From: a virus
Strand: one strand, 5' to 3'
IMG/VR virus record: IMGVR_UViG_3300046009_006332
Location: 1 to 24,792 of that record
DNA: 24,792 nucleotides
The notes under the pieces were generated by a model. It ran no database searches and was not told where the DNA came from. It saw only the letters and a list, made by a program, of their open reading frames with translations. A program made the position numbers and the translations under genes. Of this stretch, positions 1 to 9,828 are shown piece after piece. Position 1 is the stretch's first letter; each line of letters opens with the position of its first letter.

Positions 1-2268
1 AACAAAGGTGCTTTGGCAGATAAGTTACTGAGTATGGCTGCAGAAAAAGATTCCGCCACAATGGCAGAAAAACTCGGTGACATAATGACAAAAGTGAAAG
101 AAAAATTTGAATCACTTATGTTTCCTATTGTTGAAATGGTTCATGGGTTATTTGACGCAAAAGACGCAGGTGGCGGTATTATGGCAGTATTTGATGATGT
201 TGTTAATTCTATAAAACCAATTTTATCTATACTTGGTGTTATAATTAAAATTATTTTAGCTGGTATGATTCCTGCATTCAAATTTACATTCAGTATTATA
301 TCCATGTTAGTTAAACCACTTTCATGGGTTGCTTCATTATTTGGTAGTGTAGAAGAAAAAACAGAACAAGTTGGAAAAACTGTGAAGGGTGTATCTGATG
401 GTGTAAATAAAATAACCAAACCAGTTCAAGCAGTAGAATCAGGATTTGGTGGTGTTCTAAAGTTGGTTGGATTAATAGGTGCAGCTTTTGCAGGTAAGGC
501 TTTGATTGGTAAAGGTTTAGACTTAATGAAAGATAAAGCTATGGATTTGGGTAAAACAATGGTGAGTAAAGTTGGTGGTGCTGCAAGTAAAGTGACAGGA
601 AAAATGGGTGGAAAGATGGGTGGATTTGCAGGAAAGGCATTGGGTAAACTCACAGGTAAAGGTGCAGCATCGGTAGCATCTGTTGGTGGTGGTGATGCCA
701 CAAGTAAAATATTAGATACACAATCTGCTTCTCTTGATAAAACAAATAAATTAGCAGACGGTGCTAAATCAGTTGGAAGTAAAATTGCAGACTTTGGTAA
801 AGGATTAGGTAGTGCTATAAAATCAATCGGGAAAGGTGTTGGTGGTGCATTTGAAGCGATACTAAAAGGACTGGGTAAAGGATTAGAAGGATTAGGTGCT
901 TCATTAGCTACTCCTGTGCCACCATTGGGTACAGTTGCCATTGCAGTTGGTTTATTCTTTCTTGCATTGGGTGCTTCACTACTTATGGCCGCACCTGCAA
1001 TAAAAGCAATTGCTCCCGTATTGATGAAGTTTGCCGAAGTTATCGGTGTAGTATTGGTTGCCGCCATTAAAGAAGCAGGTCCAATAATACAAAAGGTAAT
1101 AGAAACAGTCGGTGTAGTTTTAACCGCTTTTATGCCAGTATTGATTAGAGTTGCTGAGGTTCTTGGTACAGTATTTATTGCAGCAATAAAAGAAATTGGT
1201 CCAATTGTAAAAACTGTGTTTGAAGGTATTGCAACAGTAATGAGTACGATAGGTCAACAGATAGTTGATATAGTAAACACCATTGGTGATAATATAGTTA
1301 AAATTGTAGACAAGTTACTGAGTTTAACAAAACTAGATCCTGCGAAGTTGGCACTAATTGCATTAGGTATAACCGCAATCGGTGTAGCACTTGCAATGTT
1401 TGGTGGTGGTGCTGGAGCCGGCGCACTAATGGAGGGTCTCGGTAGTTTAGTCGGTGGTGACAGTCCGATAGACCAATTAATAACAATCTTAGATAAGGTT
1501 GACCCAAAAACAATTGGTGCTGTTGTTGCCGGTATTGCAGGTATTGGTGTTGCTATGAAAGTCATGGCAGAGCATTTGGGTAATATCGATGCTAGTAAAT
1601 TAGAAGAATTTGGTGACGCTTTAAGTGGATTGATGAAAAACATGAGTGGTGGACTTATGGAAGGACTTAGTAGTTTGGCTGGAGGTAAAAGTCCATTAGA
1701 GCAAATGAGTGAACTTGTTACTAAGTTAAATCCAGAAAAAATATCTGGTGCAGCAAAAGCATTTAGTCAAATATCAGATTCACTAAAAAAACTTTCCGAT
1801 ACTATTTCAACACTTGATGTTGATAAATTATCTAAAGTTATGGATAAAGTTGGCGGTGGTGGGGGTGTTTCTAATGTAGTTGGTTCTATAATGGGTGGGA
1901 TAACTTCATTATTTGGTGGCGGTGGTACTGAAGAAAGTAAACCGGCATCCGCAGCAAATAAAGCAAATGAATATACAGCAAAATCAACAATAACAAGTAT
2001 TCCACAAACTACTACTCCTACTACAACCGCAGCACCACCAACCGTTACAGGTGTACCTCCTGGTGAAGCACCTGGTAAAGCGAAGGGTGATGTTGGAGAT
2101 GCGTTGGGTGGTAAATTAGATAGACTAATTTCTATCATAGAAAGTATGGCTAGTCAACCAACTATAATAAAGTTCGGTGAAAAAACAGTTGAAGAGATAC
2201 AAAGTAAAATTGATTTCAAAAAAGCGTATAATATAGCGATAGATAATACATACGGCCGTAGAATTTAA
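1..2268 (+). CDS. Tail tape-measure-like protein, 5' end outside window
   Basis: The frame is open from base 1, so the true start lies upstream; the TTG at 13 is not a convincing start. About 755 residues are visible. The product alternates hydrophobic or amphipathic helices (about 180-330 and 930-1260) with Gly/Lys-rich stretches (480-900), has a Pro/Thr-rich linker near 1990-2085, and ends with a short polar domain containing PTIIKFGEKTVEEIQ. This make-up, plus its place directly before tube-initiator, LysM and hub genes, fits a tape-measure protein, which sets tail length and is expelled through the tube during DNA injection. Two internal duplications are listed separately. The role is inferred from composition and gene order; I see no single diagnostic motif. 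A different large membrane-active virion protein is the main alternative. Confidence 0.7.
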   Translation, partial: NKGALADKLLSMAAEKDSATMAEKLGDIMTKVKEKFESLMFPIVEMVHGLFDAKDAGGGIMAVFDDVVNSIKPILSILGVIIKIILAGMIPAFKFTFSIISMLVKPLSWVASLFGSVEEKTEQVGKTVKGVSDGVNKITKPVQAVESGFGGVLKLVGLIGAAFAGKALIGKGLDLMKDKAMDLGKTMVSKVGGAASKVTGKMGGKMGGFAGKALGKLTGKGAASVASVGGGDATSKILDTQSASLDKTNKLADGAKSVGSKIADFGKGLGSAIKSIGKGVGGAFEAILKGLGKGLEGLGASLATPVPPLGTVAIAVGLFFLALGASLLMAAPAIKAIAPVLMKFAEVIGVVLVAAIKEAGPIIQKVIETVGVVLTAFMPVLIRVAEVLGTVFIAAIKEIGPIVKTVFEGIATVMSTIGQQIVDIVNTIGDNIVKIVDKLLSLTKLDPAKLALIALGITAIGVALAMFGGGAGAGALMEGLGSLVGGDSPIDQLITILDKVDPKTIGAVVAGIAGIGVAMKVMAEHLGNIDASKLEEFGDALSGLMKNMSGGLMEGLSSLAGGKSPLEQMSELVTKLNPEKISGAAKAFSQISDSLKKLSDTISTLDVDKLSKVMDKVGGGGGVSNVVGSIMGGITSLFGGGGTEESKPASAANKANEYTAKSTITSIPQTTTPTTTAAPPTVTGVPPGEAPGKAKGDVGDALGGKLDRLISIIESMASQPTIIKFGEKTVEEIQSKIDFKKAYNIAIDNTYGRRI
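1015..1254 (+). repeat. Two 40-residue tandem repeats in tape-measure-like protein
   Basis: Copies at 1015-1134 and 1135-1254 are exactly 120 nt each and in frame. The first starts PVLMKFAEVIG and the second PVLIRVAEVLG; both continue AAIKE, then GPI. The match is clear in protein and much weaker in DNA, so the duplication is old. Each unit is a hydrophobic helix pair, a usual building block of tape-measure proteins. Confidence 0.8.
1426..1881 (+). repeat. Two diverged 76-residue repeats in tape-measure-like protein
   Basis: Copy 1 (1426-1653) begins LMEGLGSLVGGDSPIDQL and copy 2 (1654-1881) begins LMEGLSSLAGGKSPLEQM. The period is 228 nt. Later parts also align: DPKTIGA with NPEKISGA, and NIDASKLEEF with TLDVDKLSKV. 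This is a second, separate duplication in the same gene. Confidence 0.7.
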
Positions 2269-2282
2269 TAATCTACTTAGAG

Positions 2283-2294
2283 TTATATTTATAT
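2283..2294 (+). promoter_or_regulatory. Candidate late promoter motif, copy 1
   Basis: TTATATTTATAT lies in the 45-nt gap before the 2504-residue gene, ending 19 nt before its ATG. It matches four other intergenic copies in the window (consensus T, T or G, then ATATTTAT, then A or G, then T). It has no obvious -35 box, as in T4-type late promoters. Promoter function is inferred from recurrence and position only. Confidence 0.4.
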
Positions 2295-2313
2295 GAAATA
2301 ATTAGGATATACG

Positions 2314-5300
2314 ATGTCATTAGTAGATTTACAATCAGACTTATCAAAATTTAGATCAACCTCTGTAAAGCAGGCAAAAACTACATCTGCTTCTTCAAAA
2401 GCTAAGGATGGTAAGAATTTTGCCAATGTAACTCCTGTTTCTGATAAAATGGAATCCATGTCTCCTAATATAAATCCACTAGAACAAAGTAATTTAGCAG
2501 GAATGATGAGTTCAACTAAATTAGATGATATAAAGAAATTCAATACAAAACCATTATCTGGACTACTTGGTAAAACTAAATTAGACGATATAAAGAAATT
2601 TCAAACAAAACCAATAGAAGATTTGTTGGGTAAATCTAATTTGGATGATAATAAGGCGTTTAAAACAACACCAATTGAAAGTAGATTGGAAGGAACTAAA
2701 TTAGATGATGTAAACCCGTTTACAACCACACCCATAGAAAAAAGATTCGAGACTTCTAAATTAGATGATATTGTGAAAAAAGTTTTTCAAGAGGGACTTG
2801 TAAATGCTGTTTCTAAATACTCTAACATTAATATCGATTCGGAATTAACACCGTTGGCTAAATTATCTTCTGGTACTATTGCATCTAAATTTGCTCAAAT
2901 ACGTGAAGAAAATTTTGAAAGTAAATTAAATAAATCAGAAATAAATCCAAGAATAATCGGCATTGGTCAAAATAATTTACAATCTAATATACAACCAAAA
3001 CAAACTACATTAACTTTTAATAGAAAAGATTCTACACCAGAAATACCAATAAACAGTTCAGACCCATCTGATAATATAACAGATCCTAAAGTTGAGATAA
3101 ATAGAATACCATTGTCTTTAGATAGAAATAGTCAGTCTGTTGATATAACATCAAGAGGGGTTGTATTGCCCAATGATGATGTGGTTGATCCAAAAGTTAC
3201 TATAAATATTAAACCATTATTTAATGATTTGAAACCACAATCTGTTATTATAAATAAAGATTTATTTTCTCCGTTAAATAATATATTAAATCCGGACATT
3301 GCATTCGAGCGTTCTGTTTTGTCAATGGATAAAACAATAGAATCACCAGAATTGTTTACTGACTTACCAGTTGATGGATTTATTACAATACCAGATACAA
3401 AAATATTTAAAACTGATTTACGAACTAAATTGGTAAAAGATATAAGCGATTATAATGTAGATGGTATTCCTGCGAAGTATACACCGATTTCAAAATTAAT
3501 GGAAATGACTCCATCGCAAATAGTTGATACTATTCGATATGATTTAGAATCTGTTCAATTAGAAGACAACAGTAAATATAATTTAGATAAGGCTATAAAA
3601 ACTATTCCTTTTGGTAGAAATGAAGATCCATCAAAATCAAAATATTCTGCAGTTGACACACAAGAAGTAAACTTTTTTCCAGACTCAATGGCAAGTGGAT
3701 TTACAGCAAGACAGCAGTTAGGTGATAGTAAATTCAATGGTGATTCAAAATATGGTTGGGTTGGAAAATCTGGTGCAGCACCTTCTGTAAATTATATGAG
3801 TGATGAGAACGCAAAAGGATTTAAAACTTTTGTTGAAAAAAATAAAACTGCTTTTGTTATCAATAGTTCAGGATTTGGATTTGTAAAGATACCAGAAGTT
3901 AATTACTTTGATGAAAATAAACTTTATACAAAAGAAGGGTTTAAGGCGTTTACTTCACAGTTAGAAAGTGCTTATATAGATAATTCTTCTAAGTATGGGT
4001 GGGAAGGTAAATCTGGTGCAGCACCTGAAGTTAATTACTTTGATATAACTGAAACAAATACAACAGCTGGTTTTACTAAATTTGTACAACTGTATGATAG
4101 TAAATATATTCCAGACTCTTCTATATTTAATTGGGAGGGAGCAGCACCTGCGGTAAACTACTTTGATATTACAAATACACATACAGCAGAAGGTTTTAAA
4201 ACTTTATCTCAACCATTTATATCAAGTTATATTCCTGACTCTTCTCGATTTGATTGGGACGGAACACGTGATCAATCGCCAGAAGTAAATTATTTTGATT
4301 TACTCAGTAGATATACTACTACCGGATTTACTAAATTTGCACAGAACTATGATAGTAAATATATCCAAGATGCTTCACAATTCGACTGGGACGGTTCAAA
4401 AGAGCAGGCTCCAGTTGTAAACTACTTTGACTTGACTAGCACGTATACAAACGATGGATTTACTTCTTTCTCAAATTTGTACGATAGCAAGTATATTCAA
4501 GATTCTTCCCAATTTGATTGGAATGGTAATAAAGAAAATGTTCCAACTGTTAATTATTTTGATTTAACAAACGCGCATACTAATATTGGTTTTCATTCGT
4601 TTGCAGCTAAATTAGATTCTAAGTACATTAAAGAATCTTCCCAATTTGATTGGAATGGTGCACGTGACAAAGCACCTGCGGTTGATTACTTTGATTTAAC
4701 TAAGAGAAACACAACATCTGGATTTACAACATTTCACATACTACATGATTCAAAATATGTAAAAGAATCATCAATATTCGATTGGGATGGTGTTCGTTCA
4801 CAAGCACCTGCGGTAAACTATTTAGACTTATTGAAACAGTATACAACAGAAGGATTCAACACCTTTACTCAGTTTCAGATAACAAAGTATATTCCTGACT
4901 CTTCTCAATTTGATTGGAATGGAACACGTTCGGCCGCTCCAGCAGTGGATTATTTTGATTTAACTAAAAAGAATACAACAGTTGGTTTCCATACATTTGC
5001 AATAAAATATGAGAGCAAATACGTACCAGAATCATCAGAATTTGATTGGGACGGAACAAAACAAAAAGCACCTGCGGTTGATTACTTTGATTTAACTAAG
5101 AAATTTACCACGGTGGGTTTTCATACGTTTGCAAGAAAATTAGAAACAAAGTATATACCAGAATCATCGGAATTTGATTGGGATGGGAAGAAACAAAAAG
5201 CCCCCGCTGTTAATTACTTTGACTTGAATAAAAGAAACACAACAATAGGCTTTCACACATTTGCAGAACAGTATGATACAAAGTATATACCAGAATCATC

Positions 5301-8300
5301 GATATTCGATTGGGATGGAAATAGAGGTAAAGCGCCTGCTGTAAATTATTTTGATTTATCAAATATTGCAACATCCAAAGGTTTTCACATATTAGCACAA
5401 CAACAAGAACCAACTTCTTATCAAACAAGTGGCAATCAACTAAAAGGTGGTGCATCGATATTTGATTGGGATGGTTCTCGCACTGCTGCACCAGAAGTTA
5501 ACTTCTTTGATACGAGTAATCAAAGAACAACAAAGGGGTTTCATAAGTTTGCTAAGCAACTCGAGCCAACTAAATATCAAACATCTGGTACGACTCTAAA
5601 AGATGACGCTTCTGAGTTTGATTGGAATGGTACAAGAGCAAAATCACCAGAAGTTGATTACTTTGATTTAACTAAAAGATTTACAAAAAAAGGTTTCCAT
5701 AGATTAGCAGAAGTTAGAGAGGAAACCAAATACAAAACAGAGGCTTCAGAATTTACATTCAAAGGTTCACGGCCTAAAAAAGGTGTAAACTATTTCGATG
5801 CTACTGCAAAAAATGCTGCTGGTTTTACTCAAAAACCAGAATCATTACAAACAGAATATAAACACGAATCTTCAAATTTTGGGTTTACTGGTAAATTACC
5901 AAGTCCAATTGATTTCTTTGATAATAAAGATTCAGACGGTTTTGTATTAAATGCAGAACCACTTCAAAGTAAATTTAAGGAAGACACTAGTAAGTTTACA
6001 TTTTCTGGAAAAAGAAGTAACGCACCTGTAATTGATTATATAGAAAATAAAAATGCATCAGGATTTAATTCATTCCCGCCATTACTTGAATCCAAATATG
6101 ATTTAGATTCTACACAATTTGGCTGGAAGGGTGTTCGAATAAGTGCACCAGCAGTAGATTTCTTAGATAACGCTGCTTCAAGTGGGTTTACAACATTCGC
6201 ACAAACATATCAAAGTTTTTATACTGAAGATTTTGGTACATATAATTGGAAAGGGACACGTTTAGAAGCGCCAAATGTTAGTTGGTTTGGTATTACACCA
6301 AAAAGAAAAATGCAACTGCCAGACTTGGATTCTGCTACCCGTAGTGTTATGACTGATCAAGGGTTTAAAACTTTCTTTGAAAATAAAGAAAATACAAACT
6401 TAGCTTCAAGTTATTCAACACTATCAACTGAAAATGGACTGAACAAATCTTTAGTGAATAATATTCCTATGACTAATTTCTTTGGATATACTCCTTCCAC
6501 AAGAAACGGGTTTATGGTAAAAATGACATCAACGAGTGATACTATGTATCCGATAATTTCACCAATGATGCGATACGATTTACAACTGCAACAAAGAACT
6601 CCTATTCAAATATCAAGAGGTGAACTCCAAGGTGGACTCATTACAGATAGAGAATTGTATGCACCCAACACTTTTGGTAAAAAGATTTTCGGTAATGGTA
6701 GATTATCTTCTTTGCAAAATCAAGTACCAGATTCAAAGGTTGATACTGATTCTTCTTACTATGGAAGAACATACGAAGAAAACATAAGAAACTTTACAGA
6801 GAAAAAAGGATACGTTGCTAAATGGGCAATAAAACAAAATTCACCTTCACCATTAGACTTACAATATTCCAAATTTAATTTAAGAGCAGATGCTTACAAT
6901 CCAGACTTCTTAGGTTCAGCAGACCAACCATTTGTGATGAGAGACATTGGTCAGAGATGGGGATTTGGTGCAAACTTTGATGAAGGACTTGTTCGTGGTG
7001 GTGCTGTTACAATGGCAGATCGTATTCTTAATGACGTAATACGTATTGGTAAATTCTTGATAACTGGTAAAGGTTTACTGTTCTTAGCAAAACAAGTTGG
7101 CTTACAATTAATGAATCCGAATGTAGATGAAAGACCAGCTAACGGTATTATTGATTCATTGGCTTCTGCAACTTCTTTTGGGATGTCACCAACACAAATT
7201 TTCAATCCTTTGGCTTTAATTGCAAATACAGGTGGTGCACCAATTGGTTTAAGATTACCAAGACACAGTTTGTTGGGTGCTTTGGATTCATCGATGTTGA
7301 ATCGATACGGTGATACTGCAATAAAAAGAGAATTTTTAAAAGATGGTACACCTGCTGGTTCAAATTTCAAAGAATTAGAAGTTCCAAAAAGCGATGGTGA
7401 TCAAACAGATTACAGTAGATTAATCGGATTGATGAAAGAATTATTACCTAATTCATTCAAACCTAATGTTGCAGGCTTAACATTTGATCATGCACACGCA
7501 AAAATATATAGAATTTCAAGTGGATTCGGTGGACCAGGTGCTCCATTAGGAATTGGTGGTACAAAAATAAGAAGAGCAACTCATCCATACCTTACTTATT
7601 ATACAACCAATGCATTCTTAGTTGAGGCCGTACCACCAACTCCACCTGCCACAACAACCGCAGCAAGTGCAGTACCAACTTCTCCGGCTGCTGCAGCTGC
7701 TTCAGCAGGTGCTGCATTAGGACTTGGTACAACTTCAAATCCACAATATCAAAAAACTGCACTTAGAAATCAATTTTATAATCTTGGTGATAAAAATGGT
7801 GATGTGAATCCAGGTGGAAGTTATTCTGCTGAATTGTTTAATGAATATAACACAAGTGGAAAATCTGCATTCGGTATGATTAAAGGACTTATAAACTTGT
7901 TACCAAATGGTCCAGGTAATACTGTAAGTGCAGGTGGTGGTACAGCGAGTACAGGTAGTGCAGGTACTTCTGGAAGTGCTGCATCCATTCCAATATCTTT
8001 ACATTCTGAGACAATAAACAGAATAAAAGGTTTGGACACATTCACTCCAAAAACAAAAACATTTTCATCGATAATTAAACCAGAAACATATGCTAACGCA
8101 TTGAATAATCAAGACGTTCCGTTGCATAAAAGTTCTCCAACTGAATCAGATCCACTTAAAAAATATTTAACATCAACTTACAGCAACTTACGTAAGGCAG
8201 ATGTTGGAACAGTAACACGTTCACGTAAATACAATGACTTTAGACAAGATATATATGATAGTGAAGTTCCGCCATCTACTCCATCGGGTTCAAACGCAGC

Positions 8301-9828
8301 AGCAGCTCAATTACAAATAAAACAATTTATAATGTCTGACCCAAAGGTTATGCGTTACCATCAACAAAATTTAGAAAATTTCTATGGTCTTGGTGCACAC
8401 GGAGAACCAGGTAGTCAGAGAAATTTACCATTTGTATCAAATATACATTATATGAAAGATAAGAAAACAGGTGCTGCTGTACCAGTTTTGAAGAAAGGTA
8501 GACAATTCCGTGGTGATAGAATTAATATTATAGATTATAAACAAGTAACAAAACCTATAAACAAAAATTTAGTATATGAAAAAAATTTAGATGGGATACC
8601 TGGTTCTGAAGACTTAGTAGAATTTTACTTTACAAGTTTAAAGATTGACAAAGGTGGTATAAATAATCCTGCTGAAGCAATAGTATTTAGAGCAACTTTT
8701 GATAATATTCAAGATACACATAGTCCAAAATGGAATGCTGTAAAATATATGGGTAGAGGAGATCCACTCTATACTTATGATGGCTATGAAAGAAGTATTT
8801 CGTTTGGATTTACTGTGCACATTGGTTCTCGTGATGAAATGAAAGCGTCATGGAGAAAGTTGAATTATCTTGCTTCATGGACTGCGCCAGATTACACATC
8901 AGCGGGTTTAATTCGTGGTCCAGTTATTCGTTTGAATATTGGTCACTTATATCGTAAAATGCCAGGGTTTATAAGTTCGTTATCATATACATTTGATAAT
9001 GTTGGTAGTACATGGGAAACAGCAAAATTACCAGAAGATAGATCACAAACGGTAAAAACTGCTGCTAATGACGCAACACCTAACGTATTACTTTCTTCAC
9101 CTGGTGTGCTACAATTACCAAAAAATATTCAAGTATCTGTTGGATTTACTCCGTTTGGTGTGTATCGTCCAGAATACAATGGTGTCATGTACTCGTTGTA
9201 TGATGATGGAAACACAGGTGATGGTATTGAATCTGGTCTAATGCCAAGTTCTGACACTAAGGTAAACTACTTCAGAGCAATTGATACTAAGGATGATGGT
9301 ACACGTGCAAGCGTAACCGATGCTGATAATACAGCTCTGTTCTCATCACCTAAACCAGATGGTAAAGAAGCCGATTTGGTTGAGGTTGATCCAAAGCTAC
9401 GTGATGAAACTAACGATGAAAAACCAACAACAGTACCCGCAGGTTCTAAAGGACTCGTTGGTAATGCGGCAAAGGCAGGAGAAATTCCAAGTAGCACAAC
9501 AACGGCAACTGATACTACAAAAGTTGCAGGTAATGCACCTGGTACTGGTACGGGTACAACACCAACTTCAGATGGGCAAACTAATGCAGCAGCATCAACT
9601 GTAACTAATCCAACTGCAACTACAACACCTCAGTCTGGAACTAGTGCACCTGCTGATGTTCCACCAAAAACAACTGGTACTGAAACCGTAGTAACAGACA
9701 GTCAATATGGACCTGCTATACCAACTAATGATCAATACGGACCAGCTGCACCTTCAACTACTAATGCAACTGAAACAACTGGTACAACAGATAAACCTAG
9801 AAGTAAAAAGAAGAAAAAGCGTGGTTAG
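2314..9828 (+). CDS. Giant repeat-rich tail/baseplate protein with tube-initiator-like C-terminal domain
   Basis: This is a 2504-residue protein starting at ATG 2314, with AGGA six bases upstream. Residues 68-153 hold four and a bit 20-residue repeats, about 257-360 hold three units of about 35 residues, and 451-1319 hold about 20 units of about 44. A conserved-looking segment follows from about residue 1546 (GQRWGFG, then KFLITGKGLLFLAKQVGLQL). An Ala/Thr/Pro-rich linker lies near 7630-7740. A folded domain at about 8600-9200 contains FRATFDNIQDTHSPKW, YTYDGYERSISFGF and RDEMKASWRKLNYL. That domain resembles the tube/tube-initiator proteins that precede LysM proteins in contractile systems, and the next gene is indeed LysM. 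The tail end is low-complexity and finishes with SKKKKKRG. A baseplate or tail role is well supported by context; the purpose of the repeats is unknown. Confidence 0.75.
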   Translation: MSLVDLQSDLSKFRSTSVKQAKTTSASSKAKDGKNFANVTPVSDKMESMSPNINPLEQSNLAGMMSSTKLDDIKKFNTKPLSGLLGKTKLDDIKKFQTKPIEDLLGKSNLDDNKAFKTTPIESRLEGTKLDDVNPFTTTPIEKRFETSKLDDIVKKVFQEGLVNAVSKYSNINIDSELTPLAKLSSGTIASKFAQIREENFESKLNKSEINPRIIGIGQNNLQSNIQPKQTTLTFNRKDSTPEIPINSSDPSDNITDPKVEINRIPLSLDRNSQSVDITSRGVVLPNDDVVDPKVTINIKPLFNDLKPQSVIINKDLFSPLNNILNPDIAFERSVLSMDKTIESPELFTDLPVDGFITIPDTKIFKTDLRTKLVKDISDYNVDGIPAKYTPISKLMEMTPSQIVDTIRYDLESVQLEDNSKYNLDKAIKTIPFGRNEDPSKSKYSAVDTQEVNFFPDSMASGFTARQQLGDSKFNGDSKYGWVGKSGAAPSVNYMSDENAKGFKTFVEKNKTAFVINSSGFGFVKIPEVNYFDENKLYTKEGFKAFTSQLESAYIDNSSKYGWEGKSGAAPEVNYFDITETNTTAGFTKFVQLYDSKYIPDSSIFNWEGAAPAVNYFDITNTHTAEGFKTLSQPFISSYIPDSSRFDWDGTRDQSPEVNYFDLLSRYTTTGFTKFAQNYDSKYIQDASQFDWDGSKEQAPVVNYFDLTSTYTNDGFTSFSNLYDSKYIQDSSQFDWNGNKENVPTVNYFDLTNAHTNIGFHSFAAKLDSKYIKESSQFDWNGARDKAPAVDYFDLTKRNTTSGFTTFHILHDSKYVKESSIFDWDGVRSQAPAVNYLDLLKQYTTEGFNTFTQFQITKYIPDSSQFDWNGTRSAAPAVDYFDLTKKNTTVGFHTFAIKYESKYVPESSEFDWDGTKQKAPAVDYFDLTKKFTTVGFHTFARKLETKYIPESSEFDWDGKKQKAPAVNYFDLNKRNTTIGFHTFAEQYDTKYIPESSIFDWDGNRGKAPAVNYFDLSNIATSKGFHILAQQQEPTSYQTSGNQLKGGASIFDWDGSRTAAPEVNFFDTSNQRTTKGFHKFAKQLEPTKYQTSGTTLKDDASEFDWNGTRAKSPEVDYFDLTKRFTKKGFHRLAEVREETKYKTEASEFTFKGSRPKKGVNYFDATAKNAAGFTQKPESLQTEYKHESSNFGFTGKLPSPIDFFDNKDSDGFVLNAEPLQSKFKEDTSKFTFSGKRSNAPVIDYIENKNASGFNSFPPLLESKYDLDSTQFGWKGVRISAPAVDFLDNAASSGFTTFAQTYQSFYTEDFGTYNWKGTRLEAPNVSWFGITPKRKMQLPDLDSATRSVMTDQGFKTFFENKENTNLASSYSTLSTENGLNKSLVNNIPMTNFFGYTPSTRNGFMVKMTSTSDTMYPIISPMMRYDLQLQQRTPIQISRGELQGGLITDRELYAPNTFGKKIFGNGRLSSLQNQVPDSKVDTDSSYYGRTYEENIRNFTEKKGYVAKWAIKQNSPSPLDLQYSKFNLRADAYNPDFLGSADQPFVMRDIGQRWGFGANFDEGLVRGGAVTMADRILNDVIRIGKFLITGKGLLFLAKQVGLQLMNPNVDERPANGIIDSLASATSFGMSPTQIFNPLALIANTGGAPIGLRLPRHSLLGALDSSMLNRYGDTAIKREFLKDGTPAGSNFKELEVPKSDGDQTDYSRLIGLMKELLPNSFKPNVAGLTFDHAHAKIYRISSGFGGPGAPLGIGGTKIRRATHPYLTYYTTNAFLVEAVPPTPPATTTAASAVPTSPAAAAASAGAALGLGTTSNPQYQKTALRNQFYNLGDKNGDVNPGGSYSAELFNEYNTSGKSAFGMIKGLINLLPNGPGNTVSAGGGTASTGSAGTSGSAASIPISLHSETINRIKGLDTFTPKTKTFSSIIKPETYANALNNQDVPLHKSSPTESDPLKKYLTSTYSNLRKADVGTVTRSRKYNDFRQDIYDSEVPPSTPSGSNAAAAQLQIKQFIMSDPKVMRYHQQNLENFYGLGAHGEPGSQRNLPFVSNIHYMKDKKTGAAVPVLKKGRQFRGDRINIIDYKQVTKPINKNLVYEKNLDGIPGSEDLVEFYFTSLKIDKGGINNPAEAIVFRATFDNIQDTHSPKWNAVKYMGRGDPLYTYDGYERSISFGFTVHIGSRDEMKASWRKLNYLASWTAPDYTSAGLIRGPVIRLNIGHLYRKMPGFISSLSYTFDNVGSTWETAKLPEDRSQTVKTAANDATPNVLLSSPGVLQLPKNIQVSVGFTPFGVYRPEYNGVMYSLYDDGNTGDGIESGLMPSSDTKVNYFRAIDTKDDGTRASVTDADNTALFSSPKPDGKEADLVEVDPKLRDETNDEKPTTVPAGSKGLVGNAAKAGEIPSSTTTATDTTKVAGNAPGTGTGTTPTSDGQTNAAASTVTNPTATTTPQSGTSAPADVPPKTTGTETVVTDSQYGPAIPTNDQYGPAAPSTTNATETTGTTDKPRSKKKKKRG
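2515..2772 (+). repeat. 20-residue tandem repeats (4 full copies plus a partial)
   Basis: Copies start at 2515, 2575, 2635, 2695 and, partial, 2755, exactly 60 nt apart. The unit reads TKLDDIKKFxTKPIxxLLGK. T/S-K/N-LDD at the start and TTP or TKP in the middle are nearly invariant. The LDD codons are similar (tta or ttg, gat or gac, gat). Confidence 0.9.
3082..3390 (+). repeat. Three diverged repeats of about 35 residues
   Basis: Units begin at 3082 (DPKVEINRIPLSLD), 3187 (DPKVTINIKPLFND) and 3289 (NPDIAFERSVLSMD), 105 and 102 nt apart. A weaker fourth may begin at 2944 (NPRIIGIGQNNL). Shared features are D/N-P at the start, alternating hydrophobics and a later QSV or ESP. The units are more decayed than those on either side. 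Confidence 0.6.
3664..6270 (+). repeat. About 20 tandem repeats of about 44 residues (YFD-GF-SKY-FDWDG)
   Basis: Residues 451-1319 consist of about 20 in-frame units of 36-52 residues, most of them 44 (132 nt). The consensus order is P-x-V-N/D-Y-F-D-L, T-T-x-G-F-x-x-F-A, D-S-K-Y-I, E-S-S-x-F-D-W-D/N-G. The middle units (about 4140-5340) are most alike and share DNA runs, while the outer units at both ends are degenerate. Units beginning near 5340 and 5490 carry an eight-residue insertion after the SKY position. A decayed further unit may follow at 6271. The pattern suggests growth by unequal recombination in the centre of the array. Confidence 0.95.

Noticed and set aside
426-1067. A 213-codon open frame on the minus strand
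   Set aside because: It mirrors the Gly/Lys/Ala-rich plus-strand gene; its product is low-complexity Pro/Ala/Asn with no start signal. The same holds for the other minus-strand frames such as 1767-2138, 6951-7370, 16083-16523 and 23660-23992.
3201-3208. TATAAATA, the T4 late promoter sequence, on the plus strand (also near 8657 and 11048)
   Set aside because: All lie inside coding sequence with no gene start after them; they are expected by chance in AT-rich genes.
3664-6270. Regular repeats that could suggest a CRISPR array
   Set aside because: The unit is about 132 nt, in frame throughout a long coding region, and diverges gradually; there are no short identical repeats with unique spacers.
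9320-9604. A 94-codon plus-strand frame within the end of the giant gene
   Set aside because: It is a Leu/Gln-rich shadow of the Thr/Ala-rich tail read one frame over, with no ribosome binding site.
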